64,000 bases of DNA, taken from the NCBI RefSeq assembly GCF_030232585.1, contig NZ_JASPJX010000010.1, forward strand, positions 1 to 64,000. Reading direction: 5' to 3'. Origin of the DNA: Corynebacterium sp. MSK008. GTDB lineage: Bacteria; Actinomycetota; Actinomycetes; Mycobacteriales; Mycobacteriaceae. A model generated the notes under the pieces. That model did no database searches and was not told where the DNA came from. It worked only from the letters and a program-made list of their open reading frames with translations. The first letter of the stretch is position 1; the number at the start of each line of letters is the position of its first letter. Positions 45,668 to 53,737 of the stretch are shown piece by piece. The position numbers and the translations under genes are program-made.

Positions 45668-46783
45668 ATGACTTCCCTCCGCGAAGAGATCGCCGCCGCC
45701 CGCCGCATTGTGGTCAAGCTGGGCACAAGTTCCCTGGTTAACGCCTCAGGCGAGCTGGATCCGGCGAAGATCGACCGCATCGTGGACGCTATTGAACGCC
45801 GCATCGCGCGCGGTTCCGAAGTGGTCGTGGTCTCCTCGGGCGCCATCGCCGCGGGTATGGGCCCGCTGGGGCTGAAGGCGCGCCCGCGCGATCTGGCCAC
45901 CAAGCAGGCGGCCGCGTCGGTGGGGCAGATCCACCTCGCGCAGGTGTGGGGCGCCTCTTTTGCACGCTACGGCCGCACGATCGGCCAGGTGCTGCTCACG
46001 CAGAGCGACGCCGGGTCCCGCGAGCGCGCCCGCAACGCGCAGCGCACTATCGACCGGCTGCGACAGATGGGCGCGGTGCCGATTGTCAACGAGAACGACA
46101 CCGTGGCCACCTCCGAGATGCGCTTCGGCGACAACGACCGCCTTTCCGCCATCGTGGCCACCCTCGTGTCGGCGGACGCGCTGGTGCTGCTGTCGGATGT
46201 GGACGGACTCTACGACAAAAACCCCGCCGATCCAGGGGCGAAGCTTCTCGACGAAGTCCGCTCCGGCAACGACCTCACCGACGTCGAAGCCGGCGACGGG
46301 GGCGTCTTCGGCACCGGCGGTATGGCGGCGAAGGTCTCGGCCGCGCGCCTGGCCACCCGCGGCGGCGTGCCGGTGCTGCTCACGTCCACAGAGAAGATCG
46401 AGGACGCGCTCGAGAACGCGCAGGTGGGCACCGTGTTCCACACCCGCCCGGAGAGCAAGCTCAACGCCTGGAAGTTCTGGGCCCTCTACGCCGCGGACGC
46501 GGAGGGCGTGCTGCGCCTGGACGAGGGCGCGGTCGAGGCGGTGACCCGCGGCGGCACCAGCCTGCTCGCGGTGGGCATTACCGGCATCGAGGGGGAGTTC
46601 CACGCCGGCGACATCGTGGAAATCCTGGGCCCGGATTCTGAAGCGGTGGGCCGCGGCGAGGTTGCTTACGATGCCGCGGAGCTTGCCGCGATGTGTGGTC
46701 GCCACTCCGACGAGCTGCCTGCGCACCAGCGCCGGGCGGTGGTGCACGCGGACTACCTGTCCAACTACGCTTCGCGTTTGTAA
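45668..46783 (+). CDS. proB: Glutamate 5-kinase
   Basis: The 371-residue enzyme catalyses the first step of proline synthesis, phosphorylating the glutamate gamma-carboxyl. The amino-acid kinase domain has [26 protein letters not shown] and the [16 protein letters not shown] region. Residues about 280-371 form the C-terminal PUA domain. Feedback inhibition by proline is usual in the family. The following dehydrogenase gene starts 18 bp later. Confidence 0.96.
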   Translation: MTSLREEIAAARRIVVKLGTSSLVNASGELDPAKIDRIVDAIERRIARGSEVVVVSSGAIAAGMGPLGLKARPRDLATKQAAASVGQIHLAQVWGASFARYGRTIGQVLLTQSDAGSRERARNAQRTIDRLRQMGAVPIVNENDTVATSEMRFGDNDRLSAIVATLVSADALVLLSDVDGLYDKNPADPGAKLLDEVRSGNDLTDVEAGDGGVFGTGGMAAKVSAARLATRGGVPVLLTSTEKIEDALENAQVGTVFHTRPESKLNAWKFWALYAADAEGVLRLDEGAVEAVTRGGTSLLAVGITGIEGEFHAGDIVEILGPDSEAVGRGEVAYDAAELAAMCGRHSDELPAHQRRAVVHADYLSNYASRL

Positions 46784-46787
46784 CAGC

Positions 46788-46793
46788 TAGTCT
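46788..46793 (+). promoter_or_regulatory. -10 element TAGTCT of the 2-hydroxyacid dehydrogenase gene
   Basis: TAGTCT is 8 nt before ATG 46802, spaced by GGGCGGGC. The hexamer begins 4 bp after the proB stop codon. Confidence 0.4.
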
Positions 46794-46801
46794 GGGCGGG
46801 C

Positions 46802-47716
46802 ATGAAGTTCACGTTTTTGCCCAAGCCTAAAGATGAGCCGATCGCCGCGTTGGAGGCGGAAGGACACCAGCATGTGCCCTTCGAGGACAACCCGGAGATG
46901 ATCCTGTTCGGCGGCGGCCCGGATGATTTTCCGGACGAGCTGCCGGAGTCGGTGAAGGTTGTGCAGATTCAGTACGCGGGCGTGGAGAACCTGCAGGATG
47001 TTTTTGCCAAGCACGCGGCGAACGGCGTGCGTTTCGCTAACGCCGGCGGGCTTTACGACGACACTGTCGCCGAGTCCACCCTCGCCCTGCTGCTCGCGGT
47101 CGAGCACCGCATGAAGGCCGTTGACCCCGAGTGGAACAACACGCAGCTCTTTGAAGAGAAGGAATACCTCTTCGACAACAAGAAGCTCGCTCTCATTGGC
47201 GCTGGCGGCATCGGTAAAACCCTGATCCGCTTCCTTGAGCCGTTCGGTATGGAGATCACTGCCGTGAACCGCTCGGGCAACCCGGTGGACGGCGCGGACC
47301 GTACCGTTGCCATGAAGGACGCTGGCGAGGTCTGGGCCAGCCACGACTACTTTGTGTTGCTCACCCCGCTGACGGAGGAAACCCGCCACATGGTGAATGC
47401 GCAGCGGATTGAACAGATGAAGGACACTGCGGTCGTCGTCAATGTGGGGCGCGGGCCGCTCGTCGATACGCAGGCGCTTACGCAAGCGCTTGCCGACGGC
47501 CACCTGCGCGGCGCTGGCCTGGATGTCACCGAGCCCGAGCCGCTGCCCGCCGACCACGAGCTGTGGGGCCTGGACAACTGCGTGATCACCCCACACGTGG
47601 CCAACATCCCGCGGTTTATGGAGCGCCGCATCGGCGGCCTGGCCGCGAAGAACTGGGAGCTGTTTACCGCGGGCGAGAAGATGGCCACCGAGGTCGACGT
47701 CGAGGCTGGGTACTAG
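46802..47716 (+). CDS. D-isomer-specific 2-hydroxyacid dehydrogenase
   Basis: The 304-residue NAD(P)-dependent dehydrogenase has the Rossmann motif LALIGAGGIGKTLIRFL near 133. It also has catalytic-region VVVNVGRGPLVDTQALTQAL with Arg, the Glu in DVTEPEPLP, and His in ITPHVANIP. A gene of this kind lies between proB and proA in C. glutamicum too, where it was called unkdh, and its substrate is unknown. Its constant position suggests a link to proline synthesis, yet the chemistry (2-hydroxy acid to 2-oxo acid) has no obvious place there. Confidence 0.9.
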   Translation: MKFTFLPKPKDEPIAALEAEGHQHVPFEDNPEMILFGGGPDDFPDELPESVKVVQIQYAGVENLQDVFAKHAANGVRFANAGGLYDDTVAESTLALLLAVEHRMKAVDPEWNNTQLFEEKEYLFDNKKLALIGAGGIGKTLIRFLEPFGMEITAVNRSGNPVDGADRTVAMKDAGEVWASHDYFVLLTPLTEETRHMVNAQRIEQMKDTAVVVNVGRGPLVDTQALTQALADGHLRGAGLDVTEPEPLPADHELWGLDNCVITPHVANIPRFMERRIGGLAAKNWELFTAGEKMATEVDVEAGY

Positions 47717-47732
47717 TGCTATTTACGAGCGC

Positions 47733-47738
47733 TAGGAT
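47733..47738 (+). promoter_or_regulatory. -10 element TAGGAT of proA
   Basis: TAGGAT is 6 nt before ATG 47745, without a ribosome binding site. Confidence 0.5.
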
Positions 47739-47744
47739 TGCCGC

Positions 47745-49031
47745 ATGAGTGCGCAGCAGACTGACCAGCAAAGACAGGCCGAGCGCGAGGAGGTGCTCGC
47801 GAAGGCGCGCCGCGCGAAAGAGGTGGCACCCGTGATCGCGGCGCTGCCCACCCCGGCAAAAGACGAGGTGCTGCTCGCGGCCGCTGCTGCGCTGACCGAG
47901 CGTGCGGGGGAGATCCTCGACGCCAACGCGCGCGACCTGGAGCAAGGCCGGCAAAACGGCCTGGCAGAGTCGGTGCTGGACCGTCTTGCGCTCGACGCAG
48001 ACCGCATCGAGGGTATCGCTGGCGGCCTGCGCCAAGTGGCCAGCTTGCAAGACCCAGTGGGGGAGGTGCTCACCGGCCGCACGCTGCCCAACGGCATCCA
48101 GATGAAGAAAGTGCGCGTCCCGCTCGGCGTGATGGGCATGGTGTACGAGGCCCGCCCGAACGTCACCGTCGACGCGTTCGGCCTGGCGCTGAAATCCGGC
48201 AACGTGGCGTTGCTGCGCGGTTCGAAGACGGCGCGGTGCTCCAATGAGAAGCTCGTCGAGTTACTGCAGGACACCCTCGCCGCCCACGACCTGCCGCGCG
48301 AGGCGGTGCAGCTGCTCCCGTGCGAAACCCACGATTCAGTGCAGGACCTCATCACCGCGCGCGGGCTTGTCGACGTGGTCGTCCCCCGCGGCAGCGCCCG
48401 CCTCATCGACGCGGTGGTCACCGGCGCGACCGTGCCCACTATCGAAACGGGCACCGGTAACTGCCACTTCTACATCGACGCCTCCGCGGACCTGGACAAG
48501 GCCATCGCGATGCTGCTCAACGGCAAGACGCGCCGGGTCAGCGTGTGCAACGCCACCGAGACGGTGCTCATTGACGCAGCTCTCGCGGACGAGGACAAGC
48601 GCACGGTCATTGCTGCGTTGCAGGATGCGGGGGTTGAGGTGCACGGAGACGTCGAAAAGCATGCTGCATTCGGTGCGGACGTTGCGCCTGCAACCGAGGC
48701 CGATTTCACCGAGGAGTACCTCAGCATGGACATCGCAAGCGCGGTCGTGGACGGCGTCGAGGGGGCGATCGCCCACATCGCGCGCTACTCCAGCGGCCAT
48801 ACCGAAGCGATTGCGGCCCAGGACGCACATGCTTTACGACGATTCGCTGACGCCGTCGATGCCGCCGCCGTCGTACTCAACGCATCGACCGCCTTCACGG
48901 ACGGAGAGCAATACGGCATGGGCGCAGAAATCGGCATCTCCACCCAGAAACTGCACGCCCGTGGGCCGATGGCGCTGCCGGAGCTGACCACCACTAAATG
49001 GATCCTGGAAGGTACGGGCCAGGTGCGCTAG
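47745..49031 (+). CDS. proA: Gamma-glutamyl phosphate reductase
   Basis: The 428-residue enzyme reduces gamma-glutamyl phosphate to glutamate semialdehyde with NADPH, the second step of proline synthesis. The active Cys lies in [15 protein letters not shown] near residue 268. [25 protein letters not shown] and [13 protein letters not shown] cofactor and phosphate regions are present. An N-terminal basic/acidic stretch precedes the domain. The cutinase gene follows after 9 bp, with its own -10 overlapping the proA stop codon. Confidence 0.96.
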   Translation: MSAQQTDQQRQAEREEVLAKARRAKEVAPVIAALPTPAKDEVLLAAAAALTERAGEILDANARDLEQGRQNGLAESVLDRLALDADRIEGIAGGLRQVASLQDPVGEVLTGRTLPNGIQMKKVRVPLGVMGMVYEARPNVTVDAFGLALKSGNVALLRGSKTARCSNEKLVELLQDTLAAHDLPREAVQLLPCETHDSVQDLITARGLVDVVVPRGSARLIDAVVTGATVPTIETGTGNCHFYIDASADLDKAIAMLLNGKTRRVSVCNATETVLIDAALADEDKRTVIAALQDAGVEVHGDVEKHAAFGADVAPATEADFTEEYLSMDIASAVVDGVEGAIAHIARYSSGHTEAIAAQDAHALRRFADAVDAAAVVLNASTAFTDGEQYGMGAEIGISTQKLHARGPMALPELTTTKWILEGTGQVR

Positions 49032-49034
49032 TCT
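49029..49034 (+). promoter_or_regulatory. -10 element TAGTCT of the cutinase gene
   Basis: TAGTCT overlaps the proA stop codon (TAG 49029-49031) and is 6 nt before GTG 49041. Confidence 0.5.
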
Positions 49035-49040
49035 ATCCGC

Positions 49041-49979
49041 GTGAAAAAATACCGGACTTCCTGGCGCGCCCGTATCGGCCTGTTCGCCACCGCTGTCGCC
49101 ACTGCCGTGACAGCCACTGTTTCCCCCGTCGCGCCCGTTAAGGAAGCCGAGGCGCAAACCCGCTGCCCGGCTGTCGCAGTCATCGCCGCCCGCGGCTCGG
49201 GCCAAAACAGCCAGATCTACCCCACGCGCTACTCGGGTGGGGCGGCCTGGACCTCCAACGGCTGGGAGGCGGAGACCATCCGCGCCTTCCTACAGCACGC
49301 GGAGCGCCGCTACGCCGCCACCCACGGCGGCAACTCGCTGATGAAGGACGTCGAGGTCATCGGCCTCGAGCCGCGCTACTACCCGGCGACGTTCCCGGAG
49401 TACGACGCGCCCGAGGTCGCCGTGCCGTCGACGCTGCTGCAGGCGCTGGGGCTTGCCATCCAGTGGGCCAACCCAATGTTCATGATGGCGCGCACCGCAG
49501 CGAACCAGTTCTTGGACTCGGTGAAGGTCGGCCGAGGTGGCGTGATGCAGATGGTCAACGACTACGAGAGGGCCACCGGCTGCCGCCCGAAGTACATCCT
49601 GTCCGGCTACTCGCAGGGCGCGATGATCCTGCTGGAGCACGAGCGTGAACTGGCCCGCCGCGGCCAGCTCGCGGGCGTGGTCTACTTTGGCAACCCGAAC
49701 ACCGCGCCGGGCGACTGGTCCACCGTAGGTGTGGCTGGCGGCGGCGCGGGCGGCATCCTCGGCATGCTGCCGTTTAACACGAAGACCGCGGCCGCAACCC
49801 GCAACCGTGTGAACTACTGCCTGCCGCTGGACGCCGTGTGCGACCTGTCGCGGCAGACGCTCGAGGCGTCGCGCCCCACCGGCGGCAACCACGCCCGCTA
49901 CTTCCGCTGGCACTCGCGCTGGGACAACCAGGTCTCCGACGCGTTTGGGCGTTTTGTGGATCAGGTACGGTACGGCTAA
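49041..49979 (+). CDS. Secreted cutinase-family esterase
   Basis: The 312-residue protein has a Sec signal peptide (basic start KKYRTSWRAR, hydrophobic core, cleavage likely after AEA near residue 38). The cutinase fold has nucleophile Ser in SGYSQGAMI near residue 197, and Asp in CLPLDAVCD with flanking Cys, then a late His in GGNHARYFRWH. In corynebacteria and mycobacteria these Cut-like proteins hydrolyse esters at the envelope. A GTG start with no ribosome binding site is predicted to be leaderless. The stop overlaps the next ATG as TAATG. Confidence 0.9.
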   Translation: MKKYRTSWRARIGLFATAVATAVTATVSPVAPVKEAEAQTRCPAVAVIAARGSGQNSQIYPTRYSGGAAWTSNGWEAETIRAFLQHAERRYAATHGGNSLMKDVEVIGLEPRYYPATFPEYDAPEVAVPSTLLQALGLAIQWANPMFMMARTAANQFLDSVKVGRGGVMQMVNDYERATGCRPKYILSGYSQGAMILLEHERELARRGQLAGVVYFGNPNTAPGDWSTVGVAGGGAGGILGMLPFNTKTAAATRNRVNYCLPLDAVCDLSRQTLEASRPTGGNHARYFRWHSRWDNQVSDAFGRFVDQVRYG

Positions 49980-50374
49980 TGAAGCAGCTCACTCGGACCA
50001 CCGCCGCCGCAATCGCCTGCGCCGTCGCACTTGCCGCCGCCCCGGCGGGCGCGGAAACCATCACGCGCGACACCACGCAGCGCGTGACGGTGGAAAAGAC
50101 CTGCGAGTGGGAAGTGGACGCCAAGGGCAACCCGATCCTCGATGCTGACGGCAACCCGATCCCGGTGGAGGTGAACGGCAAGCAGGTGTGCGAGGAGCGC
50201 GAGGTTTCTTCCGGTTCCTCGAGCAGCGCCAGCAAGTGGGCGGACGACACTACTGACGAGCTGCGCATCGGCGCCGTCGTCGGCGTGATCGGCGCGCTGC
50301 TCGCGCTGGTGCTCGGCGGCGGGCTGTTGTTCATCGAGTCCGTGGACATCACCATGCTGCCCCCGGCGAGGTAG
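49979..50374 (+). CDS. Small exported membrane protein coupled to the cutinase
   Basis: The 131-residue protein has a signal peptide ending APAGAE near residue 26. A short extracytoplasmic segment with two Cys (CEWEVD, VCEERE) follows, likely one disulphide, then a Ser-rich linker. One membrane helix is near 96-117, with a short C-terminal tail ending TMLPPAR. It has no family I recognise. Its ATG shares a base with the cutinase stop (TAATG), so translation is coupled; it may anchor or assist the esterase. nadD starts 6 bp after it. Confidence 0.75.
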   Translation: MKQLTRTTAAAIACAVALAAAPAGAETITRDTTQRVTVEKTCEWEVDAKGNPILDADGNPIPVEVNGKQVCEEREVSSGSSSSASKWADDTTDELRIGAVVGVIGALLALVLGGGLLFIESVDITMLPPAR

Positions 50375-50380
50375 GAGCAC

Positions 50381-51001
50381 ATGGCAGAGCATTTCGCCGC
50401 CTCCTTGGACGAGGCGCGGCGCATCGGGGTGATGGGCGGCACGTTCGACCCGATCCACCACGGTCACCTCGTCGCCGCCAGCGAAGCGGCGGACCGGTTC
50501 AACCTGGACGAGGTCATCTTCGTGCCCACCGGACAGCCCTGGCAGAAGGCGGGCAAGACCATCAGCCCAGCGGAGGACCGCTACCTGATGACGGTCATCG
50601 CCACCGCTTCCAACCCGCGTTTTTCCGTCTCCCGGGTCGACATCGACCGTGGTGGGCCGACGTACACCATCGACACCCTGCGGGATCTGCGCCAGCAGTT
50701 CCCAGACGAAGCGTTGTACTTCATCACCGGCGCCGACGCGCTGGCCTCCATCATGTCCTGGCACGACTGGGAGGAAATGTTCCAGCTCGCAGAGTTCGTC
50801 GGGGTGACCCGCCCCGGCTACGAGCTGCGCGAAGACATGCTGCCTGCGGACATCCAAGAGCGCGTGCACCTGGTGGAAATCCCCGCGATGGCCATCTCGT
50901 CCACGGACTGCCGCGCGCGAGCTGCCGAGGGCCGGCCCGTCTGGTACCTGGTGCCGGACGGGGTGGTGCAGTACATCACCAAAAACGCGCTCTACGCCTA
51001 A
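50381..51001 (+). CDS. nadD: Nicotinate-nucleotide adenylyltransferase
   Basis: The 206-residue enzyme makes nicotinate adenine dinucleotide from NaMN and ATP in NAD synthesis. It has [18 protein letters not shown] (GGTFDP and HxGH at about 19-29) and the C-terminal [13 protein letters not shown], the ISST motif. It carries an N-terminal 14-residue extension. TAGGAGCAC precedes the ATG. rsfS lies 66 bp downstream, as in mycobacteria. Confidence 0.96.
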   Translation: MAEHFAASLDEARRIGVMGGTFDPIHHGHLVAASEAADRFNLDEVIFVPTGQPWQKAGKTISPAEDRYLMTVIATASNPRFSVSRVDIDRGGPTYTIDTLRDLRQQFPDEALYFITGADALASIMSWHDWEEMFQLAEFVGVTRPGYELREDMLPADIQERVHLVEIPAMAISSTDCRARAAEGRPVWYLVPDGVVQYITKNALYA

Positions 51002-51067
51002 GTAGCACTCTTCGGCCGTGTCGTGGGACAATGGCGGAGTCTTACCAACTAACGAAGGGTTTCCCAC

Positions 51068-51541
51068 TTGACCGCTCCGCAGATCTCCATCGACCGGGCC
51101 ACAATCGCCGCGAAGGCGGCCGACGAGAAGCTCGGCAAGAACATCGCTGTTATCGACGTCTCTAACGTCATGGCCATCACGGACGTATTCGTGATCGTCT
51201 CCGCCGACAACGAGCGCCAGGTCGCCGCCATCGTCCAAGAGGTCGAAGACGACCTGACGGAGGAGGGCGTGGAGCCGAAGCGCCGCGAGGGCAACCGCGA
51301 AAACCGCTGGGTGCTGCTGGACTACGGCAACTTCGTCGTGCACATCCAGCGCGACGCCGAGCGCGAGTTCTACGGACTGGACCGCCTGTACGCGGACTGC
51401 CCGGCCATCGAAGTTGAAGGCCTGGAGCCGTACGAGCGCCCCGCCACCTTCGGCAACGAAGCCGAGATGCGCGAAGCCCAGAACATCGAGGACCTGCCGC
51501 TCGCGGGCGAGGGCCCGGCGGCCGCCGACGACGAGTTCTAG
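51068..51541 (+). CDS. rsfS: Ribosomal silencing factor RsfS
   Basis: The 157-residue protein binds L14 on the 50S subunit and blocks subunit joining in starvation. The core (about 10-115) has VIDVSNVMAITDVFVIVSADNERQ and NRWVLLDYGNFVVHI. A longer acidic C-terminal tail (about 118-157) extends beyond the family norm. The start is TTG with CGAAGGGTTTCCCAC upstream. The downstream phosphatase starts 9 bp later, giving the nadD-rsfS-gpgP order of mycobacteria. Confidence 0.93.
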   Translation: MTAPQISIDRATIAAKAADEKLGKNIAVIDVSNVMAITDVFVIVSADNERQVAAIVQEVEDDLTEEGVEPKRREGNRENRWVLLDYGNFVVHIQRDAEREFYGLDRLYADCPAIEVEGLEPYERPATFGNEAEMREAQNIEDLPLAGEGPAAADDEF

Positions 51542-51550
51542 GCCGCGGCC

Positions 51551-52183
51551 ATGCAACGACGTTTGATCCTGCTGCGCCACGGCGAAACGGACTACAACGC
51601 CACCTCCCGCATGCAGGGGCAGCTGGACACGACCCTGTCCGAGCGCGGTGTGAACCAGGCCCACGCCGCGGCCAAAGAGTTGCGCGACCTGGGCATTTCC
51701 AAGGTCATCTCTTCCGACCTCGTGCGGGCGAAAGACACTGCTGACGTGGTGGCGGCGGATTTGGGGTTGACTGTAGACGTCGATAAGCGGCTGCGCGAGA
51801 CGCACCTGGGCGACTGGCAAGGCAAAACCCACACCGAAGTGGACACCGAGCACGAAGGCGCGCGCGTAGTGTGGCGCACGGATGCGACGTGGGCACCGCC
51901 GCGCGGCGAAAGCCGCCTCGAGGTCGCCGCACGTGCGCAAGCGGTGGTGGACGAACTGATGCGCGACTACGACGAGTGGGACAACTCCGCGGTGCTGCTG
52001 GTTTCGCACGGCGGCACCATCGCCGCGCTGACCGCCTCGCTGCTCGGCTTTGTGGTGGCGCAGTACCCCGCGATCAAGGGCCTAGGCAACGCGAATACCG
52101 CACGGCTGGTGGCAATGCCGCGGCTGGAGGACCCGACGCAGAGCCGCTGGTTCCTCGAAGCCTGGAACCGGGGGCTGAACTAA
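51551..52183 (+). CDS. gpgP: Histidine phosphatase, probable glucosyl-3-phosphoglycerate phosphatase
   Basis: The 210-residue protein has the phosphoglycerate-mutase-type motif LLRHGETDYN with catalytic His10. The second His is in VLLVSHGGTIAAL near residue 160. By position after rsfS and before degV it corresponds to M. tuberculosis Rv2419c (GpgP), which dephosphorylates glucosyl-3-phosphoglycerate in methylglucose lipopolysaccharide synthesis. Whether this species makes that precursor is not shown here, so the symbol is by synteny. The degV gene starts directly after the stop. Confidence 0.8.
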   Translation: MQRRLILLRHGETDYNATSRMQGQLDTTLSERGVNQAHAAAKELRDLGISKVISSDLVRAKDTADVVAADLGLTVDVDKRLRETHLGDWQGKTHTEVDTEHEGARVVWRTDATWAPPRGESRLEVAARAQAVVDELMRDYDEWDNSAVLLVSHGGTIAALTASLLGFVVAQYPAIKGLGNANTARLVAMPRLEDPTQSRWFLEAWNRGLN

Positions 52184-52984
52184 ATGGCTGTGCGCGTCGT
52201 GGTGGATTCCTCGGCAGGGCTGCCGCCCGAGGTGGTCCGCGAGCTGGACATCACCGTCGCCGACATGCACGTCATGGGCAGCGGCGACGACAAGGGCACC
52301 TCCGGGCTGTCCTCGCTAGAGCTTGCGGCCTGCTACGCGCGCCAGTTGGAGCGCGGCGGCGACGACGGGGTGATCGCGCTGCACCTGTCCAAGGCGCTGT
52401 CCTCGACGTGGTCCGCGGCCGTAGCCGCATCCGCGGTGTTTCCCGGCACGGTGAAAGTGGTGGAGACGGACGCCGCCGGGATGACCATCGGCGCGGCCGC
52501 CATGGCCGCCGCAACCGTGGCCCAGGAAGGCGGGGACTTGGCCGCGTGCGAGGAGATGGCGAAATCCACACTCGCGCGCTCCGAGACGTGGGTGTACCTG
52601 CACCAGCTCGACGACCTGCGCAAGTCCGGCCGCCTGCCCACCGGCACCGCCGTGCTGTCCGCGGCGCTTCTGGCCAACAAGCCGATTTTGCGCATCCACG
52701 ACGGCAAGCTGGAACTCGCCGGCAAGACACGCACGCAGTCGAAGGCGTTTGCCAAGCTCACGGAGCTCGTGGTGGAGCGTGCCGGCGGCCAGCCGGTGTT
52801 CGCGGCGATCCAGCACGCCGACGCCGAGGAGGCGGCAGACCAGCTGGCGTCATCGCTTGAGGCACAGCTGCCGGAGGGCTCGCGGGTGATGTGCGAGCCG
52901 CTTGTCGACGTCCTCGCGGTCCACACCGGACCCGGCGCCATCGGCCTGTCGGTTGTCTTTTCTTCTCGGGAATCGGCCCAGTAG
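52184..52984 (+). CDS. DegV family fatty-acid-binding protein
   Basis: The 266-residue protein starts VRVVVDSSAGLPPEVV, the DegV signature. It has a fatty-acid-contacting TSGLSSLEL segment (usually TSQPS) and the C-terminal HTGPGAIGLSVVF motif. DegV/FakB proteins hold a fatty acid for phosphorylation by FakA. In actinobacteria the partner is often unclear, and none is present here. The ATG abuts the phosphatase stop codon. Confidence 0.88.
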   Translation: MAVRVVVDSSAGLPPEVVRELDITVADMHVMGSGDDKGTSGLSSLELAACYARQLERGGDDGVIALHLSKALSSTWSAAVAASAVFPGTVKVVETDAAGMTIGAAAMAAATVAQEGGDLAACEEMAKSTLARSETWVYLHQLDDLRKSGRLPTGTAVLSAALLANKPILRIHDGKLELAGKTRTQSKAFAKLTELVVERAGGQPVFAAIQHADAEEAADQLASSLEAQLPEGSRVMCEPLVDVLAVHTGPGAIGLSVVFSSRESAQ

Positions 52985-52985
52985 G

Positions 52986-53033
52986 TGTGGATAACCCGCC
53001 CTAATCGGTGACGTTGCAACAACGTTATCCACA
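52986..53033. promoter_or_regulatory. Inverted pair of perfect DnaA boxes
   Basis: TGTGGATAA (52986-52994) and TTATCCACA (53025-53033) face each other 30 bp apart. The arms extend to GTGTGGATAAC and GTTATCCACAG, and the spacer holds the palindrome GTTGCAAC. It lies in the 102-bp degV-comEA spacer. Confidence 0.55.
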
Positions 53034-53073
53034 GGTTTCGGGCTGGGGGCTTCCGGTGCGTGGGACTTGTGCC

Positions 53074-53079
53074 TAGCGT
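53074..53079 (+). promoter_or_regulatory. -10 element TAGCGT of comEA
   Basis: TAGCGT is 7 nt before ATG 53087. Confidence 0.4.
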
Positions 53080-53086
53080 GCCGGGC

Positions 53087-53734
53087 ATGAACGCCATCGA
53101 CCGCCTCCAGGAGCTCACCCGCCCCACCGGGGAAGAAGACCTCCTTTCCGTGCGCTATCCCGCGCCCCGTGTGTCCGTGCCGGTGAAGCCGGCCGCCGCG
53201 GCGGTGATTGCGCTGCTGGTCGTAGTGGGCGCGTGGGCGGTGCTGCGCGGCGGCGGTGGGGCGGATGAGGACGTTTCGTGGGAGCAGGTGGCCTCGCCGA
53301 CCGAGGTCAGCGGGGTGGTGGTTGTGGCCGTGGTGGGGGAGGTGGCCAACCCGGGGTTAATGACGCTGAACGAGGGCTCCCGCATCGCCGACGCCCTGCA
53401 GATCGCGGAGCCGCTGCCGCACGCCGATTTGCTGGCGCACAACCAGGCGCAGCTGCTTGTGGACGGCCAGCAGATCCACGTCCAAGCCATCGGCGCCGCA
53501 CCGCCGGCCGACGGCACAGCGGGAGCGGCGCCTGCAGAGTCCGGAACCGTGTCCCTGAATTCCGCGTCCGCCTCCGAACTGACCGCGCTTCCCGGGGTGG
53601 GGGAGGCGACCGCCGCGGCGATCGTGGCGCACCGGGAGGCGAACGGGCCGTTTACCACGGTGGAGCAGCTCATGGATGTGCGCGGCATCGGCCCGGCGAA
53701 GTTCGAGGCCATGCGCGACATGGTGGGGCTGTAA
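53087..53734 (+). CDS. comEA: ComEA-like helix-hairpin-helix DNA-binding protein
   Basis: The 215-residue protein has a cytosolic N-terminus, one membrane helix (about 37-53), an extracytoplasmic SLBB domain (about 70-130) and a C-terminal double helix-hairpin-helix (VSLNSASASELTALPGVGEA onward). ComEA binds incoming DNA at the outer face of the membrane. The start is ATG 53087; an in-frame GTG at 53060 precedes the probable -10. comEC follows 3 bp later. Natural competence is not established for corynebacteria, so a role in DNA uptake is inferred. Confidence 0.9.
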   Translation: MNAIDRLQELTRPTGEEDLLSVRYPAPRVSVPVKPAAAAVIALLVVVGAWAVLRGGGGADEDVSWEQVASPTEVSGVVVVAVVGEVANPGLMTLNEGSRIADALQIAEPLPHADLLAHNQAQLLVDGQQIHVQAIGAAPPADGTAGAAPAESGTVSLNSASASELTALPGVGEATAAAIVAHREANGPFTTVEQLMDVRGIGPAKFEAMRDMVGL

Positions 53735-53737
53735 GCC

